Shown here one piece after another: positions 40,295-55,302 of a stretch of 64,000 nt of DNA. Below the pieces are notes generated by a model. That model was not told the DNA's origin, made no database searches, and saw only the letters and a program-made list of their open reading frames with translations. A program made the position numbers and the translations under genes. Position 1 is the first letter of the stretch. Every line of letters starts with the position of its first letter. Location of the stretch: NCBI GenBank assembly GCA_963719485.1, contig OY970387.1, positions 3,596,001 to 3,660,000 on the forward strand, given 5' to 3'. This stretch comes from Bog-473 sp963719485 (lineage in GTDB: Bacteria > Actinomycetota > Acidimicrobiia > Acidimicrobiales > RAAP-2).

Positions 40295-41910
40295 TTCGGC
40301 AGGGGCGTGCTCTGCACCTTGTAGTCACCATCGGCATAGGCGAGGCGCATGACCTTCTTGTCGAACTTCCCGACGCTCGTCTTGGGAATGTCGCCGATGA
40401 ACGTCCACTGGTCGGGCAGCCACCAGCGCGGCACACGCTCGGCCAGGAAGGCCAACAGGTCGGCCGGGTCGATCGTGCGCCCGGGCTTGGGGACGACGGC
40501 GACCAGTGGCCGCTCGGACCACTTCGGGTCGGGGACGGCGATCACCGCCGCCTCGAAGACGTCGGGATGGCCCATGACCGCGTTCTCGAGCTCGACCGAG
40601 GAGATCCATTCGCCCCCGGACTTGATGACGTCCTTCGTGCGGTCCGAGATCGTCATATAACCCTGGGTGTCGAGCGTGCCCACGTCGCCCGTGCGGAGCC
40701 AGCCGTCGTCGAACTTCGCCGGGTCCTCGTCCTTGTAGTACGAGCCCGTGACCCAGGCTCCACGGATCTCGAACTCCCCCACCGACTTGCCGTCGTTTGG
40801 GAGCACGGTCCCGTCTTCGGCGACGACGCGGACCTCGACCCCGCCGACCACCCGTCCGGCCTTGATCTTGTAATACATGTCGTCGTGCCCATCGAGCCGG
40901 CGGGCCGGGGGCAACCCGAACGCAGCGAGCGGGCTCGTCTCGGTCATTCCCCACCCCTGGATGATGGTCACACCGAACCGCTCCTCGAACGCCTCGATCA
41001 GAGACTGCGGCACGGCCGCACCGCCGGCCGTGATGGCCCGCACGGAAGAGAAGTCGATCGGCGTGTCGAGGGCGAGCAGGCCGTTCCAGATGGTGGGGAC
41101 CCCGCAGGCGAGCGTCGGGTGGTGCTCGTTGATGACGTCGGCCAGCTGCTGCCCCATGAGGTACATCTGCGGCATGATCATGTCGGTGCCCGCCATCCAG
41201 GCCCCGTAGGGCGTGCCCCACGCCATGGCGTGGAACATGGGCACGATGATCAGGATGCGGTCGGTCTCCATCATGCCGACCGAGCTCGCCGACTGCTCGG
41301 CCATGGTGTGCAGCCACGTCGAGCGGTGCGAGTACACGACGCCCTTGGGGCTGCCGGTGGTCCCGCTCGTGTAGCACATGGCCGCGGCGGAACGCTCGTC
41401 GAGCTCGGGCCAATCGAAGCCGGGCTCCTCGGCGGCCAGCAGCCGCTCGTACGACAAAGTCTCGCCGAGGGATGAGGTGTCGCCCTCGCCGGCCACGATG
41501 ATGGTCTCCACCGTCTTGAGGTCGTCCTTGATCGCGGCCAGCAAAGGGATGAGCGAGACGTCCACGATGATGCAGCGGTCCTCGGCGTGGTTGATCACGT
41601 AGGCCAGCTGCTCGGCCGGGAGGCGGATGTTGAGCGTGTGCAGCACCGCCCCCATGCAGGGGATGGCGAGATACGCCTCGAGGTGCCCCTGGTTGTTCCA
41701 GCCGAAGGTCCCGACGCGGTCGCCCTGCTCGATGCCGAGCCGTGTCAGGGCGGCCGCCAGCTTCTCGGCCCGAACGGCGACCTCGGCGAACGTGGCGGTG
41801 CGGTGCCCGCCCTCTTCCACGGTGATGACCGTGCTGTCGCCGTGCACCTGCTGCCCGTGGCGCAGCAGGTCTCTGATCAGGAGCGGCGCGTCCTGCATGG
41901 TGCTCTTCAT
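40291..41910 (-). CDS. AMP-forming acyl-CoA synthetase (long/medium-chain fatty acid)
   Basis: A 539-residue adenylate-forming enzyme activating a fatty acid as its CoA thioester. The P-loop is YTSGTTGSPKGVVYSH (180-195). The second motif is GWGMTETSPL; YYKIKAGRVVGGVEVRV and DGWLRTGDVG follow, and the C-terminal lysine is in KTSVGKFDKKVMR. The sequence is close to the FadD/AlkK type. ATG 41910 has GGAG and a CATACT six bases before it. Chain-length preference cannot be read. Confidence 0.92.
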   Translation of the reverse strand: MKSTMQDAPLLIRDLLRHGQQVHGDSTVITVEEGGHRTATFAEVAVRAEKLAAALTRLGIEQGDRVGTFGWNNQGHLEAYLAIPCMGAVLHTLNIRLPAEQLAYVINHAEDRCIIVDVSLIPLLAAIKDDLKTVETIIVAGEGDTSSLGETLSYERLLAAEEPGFDWPELDERSAAAMCYTSGTTGSPKGVVYSHRSTWLHTMAEQSASSVGMMETDRILIIVPMFHAMAWGTPYGAWMAGTDMIMPQMYLMGQQLADVINEHHPTLACGVPTIWNGLLALDTPIDFSSVRAITAGGAAVPQSLIEAFEERFGVTIIQGWGMTETSPLAAFGLPPARRLDGHDDMYYKIKAGRVVGGVEVRVVAEDGTVLPNDGKSVGEFEIRGAWVTGSYYKDEDPAKFDDGWLRTGDVGTLDTQGYMTISDRTKDVIKSGGEWISSVELENAVMGHPDVFEAAVIAVPDPKWSERPLVAVVPKPGRTIDPADLLAFLAERVPRWWLPDQWTFIGDIPKTSVGKFDKKVMRLAYADGDYKVQSTPLPK

Positions 41911-42010
41911 GCTCCAAGTATGACGGCCGCGCCTTTGCCGTGCCCAGACGACCGTTCCCTGCCATGGCTGCCGCCCCTGTTTCGCCGCCCGCGCTCCCGG
42001 CGGGCCACCG

Positions 42011-42991
42011 ATGAGAGGCGGCGTCCTCGCCGCTGGGCTCTCGGTGGGCCTGGCCGCGGCGGTGGTGGGGACGGCGGTGCTGGCGTCGGCCATGTCGGTA
42101 CTCGGTGTCGGGGCCGGTGGGCCCGCGCCCTCTTCGGCCGCCACGGCACAGATCCCTGCGGCCATGCTGACCCTGTACCAACAGGCGGCGGCTACCTGCC
42201 CGGGGTTGCCCTGGACGATCCTGGCCGCCATCGGCACCGTCGAGTCGGACAACGGCCAGTCGAACCTGCCGGGCGTGCACAGCGGCGCCAACGCGGCGGG
42301 TGCCGAAGGGCCGATGCAGTTCGAGCCGGCAACCTTTGCGGCCTACGACCAGCCTGTCGCTCCGGGCGGGGCGGTGCCGCCGAGCCCCTACGACCCGACG
42401 GACGCCGTGTACGCAGCGGCCCGCCTGCTGTGCGCCGACGGCGGGGCCGGCGGGGCCGACCTGTCCGGCGCCGTGTACGCCTACAACCACTCGGCCTCCT
42501 ACGTGGCCCAGGTGCTGGCACTGGCGCAGTCGTACGACGCAGGAGGGGGCACGGCGACGGCGACGGCCGCGGGGACCCTGGTCTCCGACACCGATGCGGG
42601 CGCCGTCGCGGTGTCGTGGGCGCTGTCCCAGATCGGCACGCCATACGTGTGGGGCGGCGAGTCGCCGGGCGTCGGCTTCGACTGCTCCGGCCTCGTGCAG
42701 GCGGCCTACGCGGTCGCGGGCGTGGCTCTCCCCCGGGTGGCCCAAGACCAGTACGACCGCACGCCGAAGCTCGCGCCGGGCGCCGTCCTGGCGCCGGGCG
42801 ACCTTGTCTTCTTCGGGGGCGGGCCGGGTTCGATCGACCACGTCGGACTCTTCGTGGGCGTCGTGAACGGCCGGGACGTCATGGTCGACGCGCCGCACAC
42901 CGGGGCCGATGTCAGGGCTGAGGCCTTCCCCGCCACGCCGGGAGCCGCCTTCGGGAGCCTGCTCTTCGTCGGGGCGACGCGGCCGGCCTAA
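42011..42991 (+). CDS. Secreted lytic transglycosylase - NlpC/P60 endopeptidase fusion
   Basis: A 326-residue two-domain wall hydrolase. A signal or anchor helix (LAAGLSVGLAAAVVGTAVLA) precedes an SLT-type domain (about 45-180) with the catalytic-Glu context ILAAIGTVESDNGQSNLPG and GAEGPMQFEPATFAAY. The C-terminal NlpC/P60 domain has Cys in FDCSGLVQAAYAV and His in IDHVGLFVGV. Such fusions cut both glycan and peptide of peptidoglycan in actinobacteria. It diverges from the acyl-CoA synthetase. Confidence 0.9.
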   Translation: MRGGVLAAGLSVGLAAAVVGTAVLASAMSVLGVGAGGPAPSSAATAQIPAAMLTLYQQAAATCPGLPWTILAAIGTVESDNGQSNLPGVHSGANAAGAEGPMQFEPATFAAYDQPVAPGGAVPPSPYDPTDAVYAAARLLCADGGAGGADLSGAVYAYNHSASYVAQVLALAQSYDAGGGTATATAAGTLVSDTDAGAVAVSWALSQIGTPYVWGGESPGVGFDCSGLVQAAYAVAGVALPRVAQDQYDRTPKLAPGAVLAPGDLVFFGGGPGSIDHVGLFVGVVNGRDVMVDAPHTGADVRAEAFPATPGAAFGSLLFVGATRPA

Positions 42992-43007
42992 CCGGCACGG
43001 GCTGGCT

Positions 43008-43304
43008 TCAGGAGTCCGCCCGAGGCATCACTTCGGTGCACCCGGGTCGGTGCCTGTCCAGCCCACCGCAGACGCGGCAGACCTGCTCCACCCAACAGGC
43101 CGGGTCGCCGGCTGACGGATCCTCGTCGCAGTTCCGGCACTCGAGTGGCGAGCCGATCCGTTCCGCTCGCCCTTCGGCGCTGAGCGCCCAGGTGCGGTCC
43201 TGCCACGGAGGGTTGTGCCGCACGTGCTGGCGGTGGCCGCACTCGAGCAGGGCGACCCAGTCGCCCACCTCGTCCCGTTCGAAGCCCACGATGGCGCGTT
43301 CCAT
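43008..43304 (-). CDS. DUF3565 protein with extra C-terminal cysteine cluster
   Basis: A 98-residue protein. Residues 1-60 are DUF3565: MERAIVGFERDEVGDWVALL, then ECGHRQHVRHNPPWQDRTW and the GSPLECRNCD ending, with a Cys/His set that should bind zinc. Beyond the usual domain lie four more cysteines (DPACWVEQVCRVCGG and RPGCTEV), giving a second possible metal site. Function unknown. It shares a 63-bp divergent promoter region with the marR gene, so it may be under the same repressor (inference). Confidence 0.75.
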   Translation of the reverse strand: MERAIVGFERDEVGDWVALLECGHRQHVRHNPPWQDRTWALSAEGRAERIGSPLECRNCDEDPSAGDPACWVEQVCRVCGGLDRHRPGCTEVMPRADS

Positions 43305-43340
43305 GGTCAGCTTCTTACCCGGATGGCATCCACCATATCT

Positions 43341-43369
43341 ATCGTATGACGATGTTATCGTAAGACGAT
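43341..43369. promoter_or_regulatory. Two tandem palindromes overlapping the marR -10 and start codon (putative operator)
   Basis: ATCGT-ATG-ACGAT (43341-43353) and ATCGT-AAG-ACGAT (43357-43369), centres 16 bp apart. TATCGT at 43356-43361 is a good -10 sequence six bases before ATG 43368, so a protein bound here would block both promoter and start codon. Arrangement and position are those of a MarR autoregulatory operator, also placed to control the divergent DUF3565 gene. Confidence 0.65.
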
Positions 43370-43805
43370 GCGTCTGCGAGATGCTGATTATGAGGACCTG
43401 TTGGCCTTACGGACCGGATTGCGCCGGTTCCTCCGATGGAGCGAACAGCAGGCGGAAGAGGCGGGCCTGACCCCGGCGCAACACCAACTTCTGCTGGCCA
43501 TTCGCGGGCATCCTGATCACCGAGGCCCCACCGTGGGTGAGGTGGCCGATTACCTCCTCCTTCGTCACCACAGCGCGGTCGGGCTGGTGGACCGGGCCGA
43601 CGCCGCCAAGTTGCTCAAGCGGGTCCGCGACCCTCAGGATCACCGGGTGGTCCGGTTGCAGCTGACCGCGGCCGGGAGCAAGCGGCTGGAGGCACTCTCG
43701 GAGGCCCACCTCGAAGAGCTCGGGCGGCTGGGGCGCACGCTTCCCAGCGCATGGCGGGGGCTCATGCCGCGCCAACCGCTGCACGGCATAGAAACCCGCG
43801 TCTGA
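43368..43805 (+). CDS. MarR-family transcriptional regulator
   Basis: A 145-residue winged-helix regulator. LTPAQHQLLLAIRGHPDHRG is helix 3 and following; PTVGEVADYLLLRHHSAVGL is the recognition helix-turn-helix; RDPQDHRVVRLQLTAAG is the wing with the conserved D-x-R. The first 30 and last 35 residues are the dimerisation helices. The mRNA is apparently leaderless, with the operator overlapping the start. Its stop TGA abuts the pgi stop in the palindrome TGATCA. Ligand unknown. Confidence 0.88.
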   Translation: MRLRDADYEDLLALRTGLRRFLRWSEQQAEEAGLTPAQHQLLLAIRGHPDHRGPTVGEVADYLLLRHHSAVGLVDRADAAKLLKRVRDPQDHRVVRLQLTAAGSKRLEALSEAHLEELGRLGRTLPSAWRGLMPRQPLHGIETRV

Positions 43806-45447
43806 TCAGACCGCGCGACCCCGCATCCCGCGGTAGAGCCGCACCAGGGAGGCCGTCGACGAGTCCTCACCTGACAGGTCCGGTGCCGCGGCGTCGGTGA
43901 GGATCGGAGTGAGCTCCTTGGCCATGACCTTTCCGAGCTCCACACCCCACTGATCGAACGAGTCGATGGCCCAGATGGTGCCCTCGACGAACACGGTGTG
44001 CTCGTAGAGCGCCACGAGTTGGCCCAGGACCGATGGGGTGACCTTCGGTGCCACAATCGTCGAACTCGGACGGTTCCCCGGCATCACCTTGTGTGGCACG
44101 AGCGCCACTGGTGTCCCCTCCGCAGCGATCTGCTCGGTCGTCTTGCCGAAGGCGAGCGCCTTGGTCTGGGCCAGACAGTTGGCCATCAGCAGGTCCTGCT
44201 GGTCACCGGTGTCGTGGGTGGACTCGGCGAAGGCAATGAAGTCGGCCGGGATCAGCTTTGTGCCCTGGTGAATCAGTTGGTAGAAGGCGTGCTGGCCATT
44301 GGTGCCCGGCTCTCCCCAGAAGATCTCCCCCGTCTGCACATCCACCGGCGTGCCGTCGAGCTTGACCGACTTGCCGTTGGACTCCATGGTCAGCTGCTGC
44401 AGGTAGGCGGGGAAACGGGCCAGCCGGTGACTGTACGGCAACACGGCGTGTGTCTGCGCGCCGAAGAAGTTGTTGTACCAGACGTTGAGCATCCCCTGAA
44501 TGGCCGGGAGGTTCTCGCCGAGCGGCGCCGTCCGGAAGTGCTCGTCCATGGCGTGGAAGCCGGCCAGCATCTCGCCGAAGGCCTGGCGCCCGATCGCCAC
44601 CATGAGCGAGAAGCCGATCGCCGAGTCATATGAATAGCGCCCGCCCACCCAGTCCCAGAACACGAGCATGTTGTCGGTGTCGATGCCAAACTCCGCGACC
44701 GCCTTGGCGTTGGTAGACACGGCGACGAAGTGCTTCGCAACCGCGTCGTCCCCGGCCGCGCTGCCCAGACCCGCCAGCAGCCAGTCCCGAGCGGCGGCGG
44801 CGTTGGTCAGGGTTTCCAGCGTCGTGAAGGTCTTGGAGCTGATGACGAAGAGCGTCGTCTCGGGGTCCAGGTCGTGGGTGGAGGCATACAGGTCGACGGG
44901 GTCGACGTTCGAGACGAAGCGGCTCGTCAGTCCCGGCTGGGCGTAGTCGGCCAGGGCGAGGGTGGCCATCGCCGGGCCGAGGTCCGAACCGCCGATCCCG
45001 ATGTTGACGATTGCAGCGATCCGCTTGCCCGTGGCGCCGGTCCACGATCCGTTGCGGATACGGTCGGACAGATCACCCATCTTGGTGAGCACCGCCTGCA
45101 CATCGCCGACCACGTCCTGGCCGTCGACGTGCAGCACACTGCCGGGCGGCATGCGCAGTGCCACGTGCAGCACGGCGCGGTCCTCGGTCGTGTTGATGTG
45201 CTCGCCCGCGAACATCGCGTCGCGATGCGCTTCGACGTCGGCGGCGTCGGCCAGATCCATCAGGAGGCGCATGGTTTCGTCCGTCACCCGCTGCTTCGAG
45301 TAGTCGAGGACGAGATCGGCCGCCCCAGCCGTCATGCGTCCCGTCCGCTCAGGGTCCTCGGCGAAGAGGTCGCGCAGATGCCGCGCTCGAGATCGTGTCG
45401 TAGTGCGCCGTCAGGGCCTTCCACTCAGGGGTCCTCTTCACGTCCAT
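43806..45447 (-). CDS. pgi: Glucose-6-phosphate isomerase, interrupted by an apparent frameshift near the 5' end
   Basis: Interconverts glucose-6-phosphate and fructose-6-phosphate. The gene should start at ATG 45447 (MDVKRTPEWKALTAHYDTIS). It then breaks frame at about 45388: the expected continuation ARHLRDLFAEDPERTGRMTA is one base off. ATCTCGAGCG needs one base less, or GA more (CTCGAGAGCG). From 45335 the remaining 509 residues are in frame: IVNIGIGGSDLGPAMATLAL, VISSKTFTTLETLTNAAAAR, NIDNMLVFWD-like region, GRYSYDSAIGFSLM, FWGEPGTNGQHAFYQLIHQG with catalytic His/Glu, and DSFDQWGVELGK. A later start would remove part of the fold, so a frameshift is the better explanation. Confidence 0.9.
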
Positions 45448-45457
45448 GACCGGCAAT

Positions 45458-46270
45458 CTACGGCGCTGGCCGCGTCGGCGCGCCCTCCGAGAGGAAGTCG
45501 ACGATGGCCGGCAGAGCAGTGGCGTCTTGCATGAAGAAGGCGTGACCCCCGTCGAACATCTCGAGCCGCGCGCCGGGGATGGCCGACGCCAGGAACTCGC
45601 TGTTGGCCGGTGGCGCGATCCCATCGAACCTCCCGCCACACACCAGGGTTGGACACGCGATGGTGCCGAGACGCCCGGCGGTGTCGTGTTCGGCCCGGGC
45701 GGCCAACTGGTTGGTCAGTCCCGGGGCCGGCGGCTCCCCGGCTCGTCCGGGTATGCGTTGGGCGATGAGGGCCACCATCTCCGGGTGCTCGGCACGCCAG
45801 TCCTCGTTCCATCGGGTGTCGAGGAGTTCCATCCGCCGCGCCGACGCCTCTTCGGGGCTCAGCTCGACCAGCTCTTGGAGCGGGTAGGAGGCCCCGCCCG
45901 CACCCCCCGCGGAGGTGCAGCACAAGACCAACCGCCGCACCAGCTGCGGGTGTCGTAGGGCCACCTCCTGGGCGACCATCCCGCCGAAGGAGATACCCAT
46001 GACGAGGCAGTCGTCCCAACCGACCGCGTCCAGGAGGGCGGCGGCGTCGTCGGCGAAGTCCGCCATGGCGTAGGGCCAGGGCGGCACGCTGCTCTGGCCG
46101 AGGCCGCGCTGATCGTAGGAGAGGACCTCGAATGCCTGGCCCTCGAGGCCGTCGGCCACTCCGGGCTTCAGACGCAGGTCTCCGCCGGTGCCCGAGATGC
46201 TGAGCAGACGTTCACCGGCGCCCGCAAGCTCGTAGTACAGCGAGTCGCCATTGACTTCGAGGAAGGGCAT
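45458..46270 (-). CDS. Alpha/beta-hydrolase fold protein
   Basis: A 270-residue hydrolase. The nucleophile elbow is VMGISFGGMVAQEVAL (Ser), the acid GRFDGIAPPANS (Asp), and the His FDGGHAFFMQD. The first strands read FLEVNGDSLYYELAGAGERL and LLSISGTGG. The family includes lactonases, esterases and haloperoxidase-like enzymes; no specificity can be assigned. ATG 46270 has TACTGT seven bases upstream and no Shine-Dalgarno. It is followed by pgi after ten bases. Confidence 0.85.
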   Translation of the reverse strand: MPFLEVNGDSLYYELAGAGERLLSISGTGGDLRLKPGVADGLEGQAFEVLSYDQRGLGQSSVPPWPYAMADFADDAAALLDAVGWDDCLVMGISFGGMVAQEVALRHPQLVRRLVLCCTSAGGAGGASYPLQELVELSPEEASARRMELLDTRWNEDWRAEHPEMVALIAQRIPGRAGEPPAPGLTNQLAARAEHDTAGRLGTIACPTLVCGGRFDGIAPPANSEFLASAIPGARLEMFDGGHAFFMQDATALPAIVDFLSEGAPTRPAP

Positions 46271-46277
46271 GGCCAGC

Positions 46278-46283
46278 ACAGTA
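46278..46283 (-). promoter_or_regulatory. Putative -10 element (TACTGT) for leaderless hydrolase
   Basis: TACTGT on the minus strand, seven bases before ATG 46270, with no ribosome binding site. Confidence 0.35.
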
Positions 46284-46335
46284 CCGATCGGCCGCCGACC
46301 GAAGGGGTGGACCGACCCGAACTGCGAACGAACCC

Positions 46336-47517
46336 TTACGTCTTCGGAGGTTCGCTCGCCCGCCTCGACCGAGGACCGGCAGTGACGCGGGCCCAGAGTG
46401 GCGAGGGGCGCGACGTCGTGACCCGACCTTTCGGGGTGGTGAAGGTGAGCTCCTCGTTGGCGTTGCCCGACATGGTCCAGCCCTTGGAGTGCACCAGATG
46501 ATGGTGGTGCAAACAGGCCAACATGAGATTGTCCAGGTCGGTCCGGCCTCCGGGCTTCCAGGGCACGATGTGGTGGATGTTGGTGAAGGTGACGTTGGTG
46601 CATCCGGGGAAGCGACAATGTCGGTCCCGGCGCATGACTTCGCGGCGCTGGGCATCGCTCGGTCTCCGCCGGGCCCGGCCCTCGTACATGGTGTGCCCGA
46701 CGTCGTCGTCGACCCCGATGGCGATGGTGGCGTCACAGGCGATCTCTTGGACCGTCTCTGTGCTGATCAGGCCGTCACGCTCGAGCTCCCCGGCCAGGTC
46801 GCTCGCCTCGCCCGACTCATCGACCAGGCCTTCGAGAGGGACGTGGACGACCACGAAGTAGGGGCTCGCCTTGGCGGTGCCGCCTTGGCCCTGTGCGTCC
46901 TGGTCTCCAGACGACCGGATCAACTCCATGAAAGCGTCGCAGAGGCGCTGGTCCCAGGGCGTCTCGCCGTCGGAAGGGATCTGACGGGCCCGGGCTTCGA
47001 GGCAGGCCCTGGTCGCGGCGAAAGACTCGGAAGGGAGTTGCACCGTCATGGTGCGGAACGCCTCGTTGAAGCGCACGAACCGCCGCTCGTGCTCCGTGCG
47101 TGTCGATGGCGGGGTCAGGGCAGCCTTGGTGCGGGCAACCTCGGCCAGTTCGCGCACCGTGCACCCCTTGGCCTGGTCACAGAGCTCCTGGTCGGTCTCG
47201 GGGGTGGCCACGTCGGCCACCGCCCGAACCTTGTCGAAGGACAGATCCCCGTCGCACATCGACCCCACCAGGTGGGGCATGTCCCAGGCCTTCTCCCCCA
47301 CGTGCGTCAGGGCCCGGGCCGTGGGCGTCGAGACACCGAAGCGTTTGGCGGCCCAGGTCTCGGTCGACGTCGCGCCGTCCTCCCGGTACATCTGGTTCCG
47401 GCTGACCTCGCCCAACAGCACGACGATCTCCCCATCGACGGCTGCCTTCTGGCGGAACAGCGCATCGAGACGATCGGTGATCTCCTCGTTCGACCGGGCG
47501 GCAGTCGCTGAGATCAT
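46336..47517 (-). CDS. DUF222/HNH endonuclease family protein (13E12-type)
   Basis: A 393-residue protein. The N-terminal DUF222 region (NEEITDRLDALFRQKAAVDG, ETWAAKRFGVSTPTARALTH) is helical. The HNH nuclease domain near the C-terminus has RRDRHCRFPGCTNVTFTNIH, HHIVPWKPGGRTDLDNLMLA and CLHHHHLVH, with the zinc-binding cysteines and the catalytic His. These proteins are multi-copy in actinobacteria (13E12 repeat family of mycobacteria) and are thought to be mobile-element related. The ATG overlaps the stop of a small upstream gene (ATGA). Confidence 0.88.
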   Translation of the reverse strand: MISATAARSNEEITDRLDALFRQKAAVDGEIVVLLGEVSRNQMYREDGATSTETWAAKRFGVSTPTARALTHVGEKAWDMPHLVGSMCDGDLSFDKVRAVADVATPETDQELCDQAKGCTVRELAEVARTKAALTPPSTRTEHERRFVRFNEAFRTMTVQLPSESFAATRACLEARARQIPSDGETPWDQRLCDAFMELIRSSGDQDAQGQGGTAKASPYFVVVHVPLEGLVDESGEASDLAGELERDGLISTETVQEIACDATIAIGVDDDVGHTMYEGRARRRPSDAQRREVMRRDRHCRFPGCTNVTFTNIHHIVPWKPGGRTDLDNLMLACLHHHHLVHSKGWTMSGNANEELTFTTPKGRVTTSRPSPLWARVTAGPRSRRASEPPKT

Positions 47518-47702
47518 GTCGGCGGCGTGACAGGGAGTGACATCCGGCGCCGGTTGACCTCGCCCAAGAGGACGAGGAGCTTCGCCTCGGCGGCCGCCAG
47601 CCGACCGAAGGACACATCGAGGAGCTTGATGATCTCCTCGTTCGTCAGCGCCGCAGCAACGGCAACGAGCAAGTCGGCCCTGGGGGTTGGAGTCTCGTCC
47701 AT
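47514..47702 (-). pseudogene. Partial N-terminal duplicate of the DUF222/HNH gene
   Basis: A 62-residue frame: LTNEEIIKLLDVSFGRLAAA then EAKLLVLLGEVNRRRMSL. It parallels the start of the next gene (SNEEITDRLDALFRQKAAVD, then GEIVVLLGEVSRNQMY). After the shared block it ends quickly at a stop that overlaps the ATG of the full gene. It is best read as a truncated tandem copy of the DUF222 N-terminus, perhaps still translated and coupled to the full gene. Confidence 0.6.
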
Positions 47703-47760
47703 CGATAACGAGAACGGTCCTGCCCGGACGGACCATTGCGCGCGGAGAGCGATGGCGCGT

Positions 47761-53857
<6,097 letters not shown>

Positions 53858-53945
53858 CGGCGTCCTTCCGAATGAGGAGAAGTTGAACGGAGACCGGGAC
53901 GACGTTGGCCCGAAGTGGAAAGAACAGGATACACGACCGCTCTCG

Positions 53946-53951
53946 TAGGCT
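53946..53951 (+). promoter_or_regulatory. Putative -10 element (TAGGCT) for leaderless thiO
   Basis: TAGGCT ends eight bases before ATG 53960, without a Shine-Dalgarno. No TPP riboswitch is visible in the 102-bp gap to gltB. Confidence 0.35.
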
Positions 53952-53959
53952 GGTCATCT

Positions 53960-55048
53960 ATGAGGTCGCGCGTCCAGGTCGTCGGGGGCGGGGTGATCGG
54001 GCTGGCCTGTGCGTGGGAATTGTCACGAAACGGTCATGATGTGACGCTGGTTGCACCCGGCCGCGTCCCCGGGCGGGACGGCGCGTCGTGGGTGGCGGCG
54101 GGGATGCTCGCGCCGGTCACCGAGGCGCAGTTCGGCGAGTCGGACCTGACGCGACTGCTCATGGAGGGCGCCATGCGCTGGCCCGCCTTCGCCGCCGCCT
54201 TGGAGGGCGCCACAGGACTGGAGATCGGTTACGACACGACCGGCACGGTGACGGTCGCCCTCGATGCGTCCGACCGGGCCAGCCTCGACGACCTCCTCGC
54301 CTACCAGCACTCGCTCGGCCTCGAGGCACACCGCCGCAGCGCCAGCGAGGTGCGTGCCCTGGTCCCCGCGCTCAGCCCCGCCCTGCGCGGTGGCATCGAG
54401 GTCCCCGGCGACCATCAGGTCGACAACCGCGCGCTGCTCGCCGCCCTCGTCGAGGCCTGTTGCGGCGCCGGCGTCACGTTCGTCGAGGGGACCGTGGCCG
54501 CCCTGGCCGCCGGACCGGGACCCGAGGTCGTCCTGGCGGACGGCGGCCGCCTCCGCCCGGACCACGTCGTCCTGGCGGCCGGAACCGGGCTGCCCGACAT
54601 CGACGGGCTTGCCGGCGCAGGCCTCCCCTGCCTGCGCCCCGTCAAGGGGCACATCCTGCGCCTCGGGCCCGCCGACGGGGCGACCCCGCCCACACCGTTT
54701 CTGGAGCGCACCGTGCGCGGGCTCGTGCACGGCCGCTCGGTCTACCTGGTGCCCCGGCGCGACGGCTCGCTCGTCGTCGGCGCCACCGTCGAGGAACGCG
54801 GCACGGACACCGCGGTACGCGTCGGCGCGGTGCACGAGCTGCTGTGCGACGCACGCGCGATCGTGCCCGGCGTCGACGAGCTCGAGCTGGCCGAGGCGGC
54901 CACGGGGCTGCGGCCGGCGACTCCCGACAACACGCCGTACATCGGCCGGACGGCGCTCGACGGCGTGGTCGCGGCCGTCGGCCACTACCGCAACGGCGTG
55001 CTCCTGGCGCCGCTCACCGCCGCCGCCGTGGTGGACCTCCTGGCATGA
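53960..55048 (+). CDS. thiO: Glycine oxidase ThiO
   Basis: A 362-residue FAD enzyme oxidising glycine to iminoacetate for the thiazole moiety of thiamine. The FAD loop is QVVGGGVIGLACAWEL; GRDGASWVAAGMLAPVTEAQ and LRPATPDNTPYIGRTALDGV plus VVAAVGHYRNGVLLAPLTAA are typical of ThiO. ATG 53960 chosen because the frame upstream reads into the gltB promoter. Its stop overlaps thiS (ATGA). thiG is not adjacent. Confidence 0.93.
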   Translation: MRSRVQVVGGGVIGLACAWELSRNGHDVTLVAPGRVPGRDGASWVAAGMLAPVTEAQFGESDLTRLLMEGAMRWPAFAAALEGATGLEIGYDTTGTVTVALDASDRASLDDLLAYQHSLGLEAHRRSASEVRALVPALSPALRGGIEVPGDHQVDNRALLAALVEACCGAGVTFVEGTVAALAAGPGPEVVLADGGRLRPDHVVLAAGTGLPDIDGLAGAGLPCLRPVKGHILRLGPADGATPPTPFLERTVRGLVHGRSVYLVPRRDGSLVVGATVEERGTDTAVRVGAVHELLCDARAIVPGVDELELAEAATGLRPATPDNTPYIGRTALDGVVAAVGHYRNGVLLAPLTAAAVVDLLA

Positions 55049-55260
55049 CGACCCTGGCCCTCCAGGTGAACGGTGAGCCAGTGGAGGTCCGCGACGGCAC
55101 CACCATCGCCGACCTGGTGGCCGAGCTGACCGAGGGCGGCGAGCCCAGAGGGGTCGCCGTGGCCGTCGATCGCGCCGTCGTCCCGAGGTCCGAGTGGGCC
55201 ACCACGCCCGCCCGCGCCGGATCCCTGGTCGAGGTGGTGAGCGCCGCCGCCGGCGGCTGA
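55045..55260 (+). CDS. thiS: Thiamine sulfur-carrier protein ThiS
   Basis: A 71-residue ubiquitin-like sulfur carrier: LALQVNGEPVEVRDGTTIAD, then helix LVAELTEGG, VAVAVDRAVVPRSEW, and the C-terminal Gly-Gly that is adenylated and thiocarboxylated. The VDRAVVPRSEW segment is the family hallmark. Overlap with thiO (ATGA) means co-translation. No thiF or thiG follows. Confidence 0.94.
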   Translation: MTTLALQVNGEPVEVRDGTTIADLVAELTEGGEPRGVAVAVDRAVVPRSEWATTPARAGSLVEVVSAAAGG

Positions 55261-55302
55261 CGGCCATTGTGGTCACCCGGCGGGCGGTGCCACAATCTCC
55301 CG

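Noticed and set aside
53858..53959. TPP riboswitch ahead of thiO
   Set aside because: The 102-bp gap has no THI-box-like CUGAGA or ACCUGA segments, and thiO appears leaderless.
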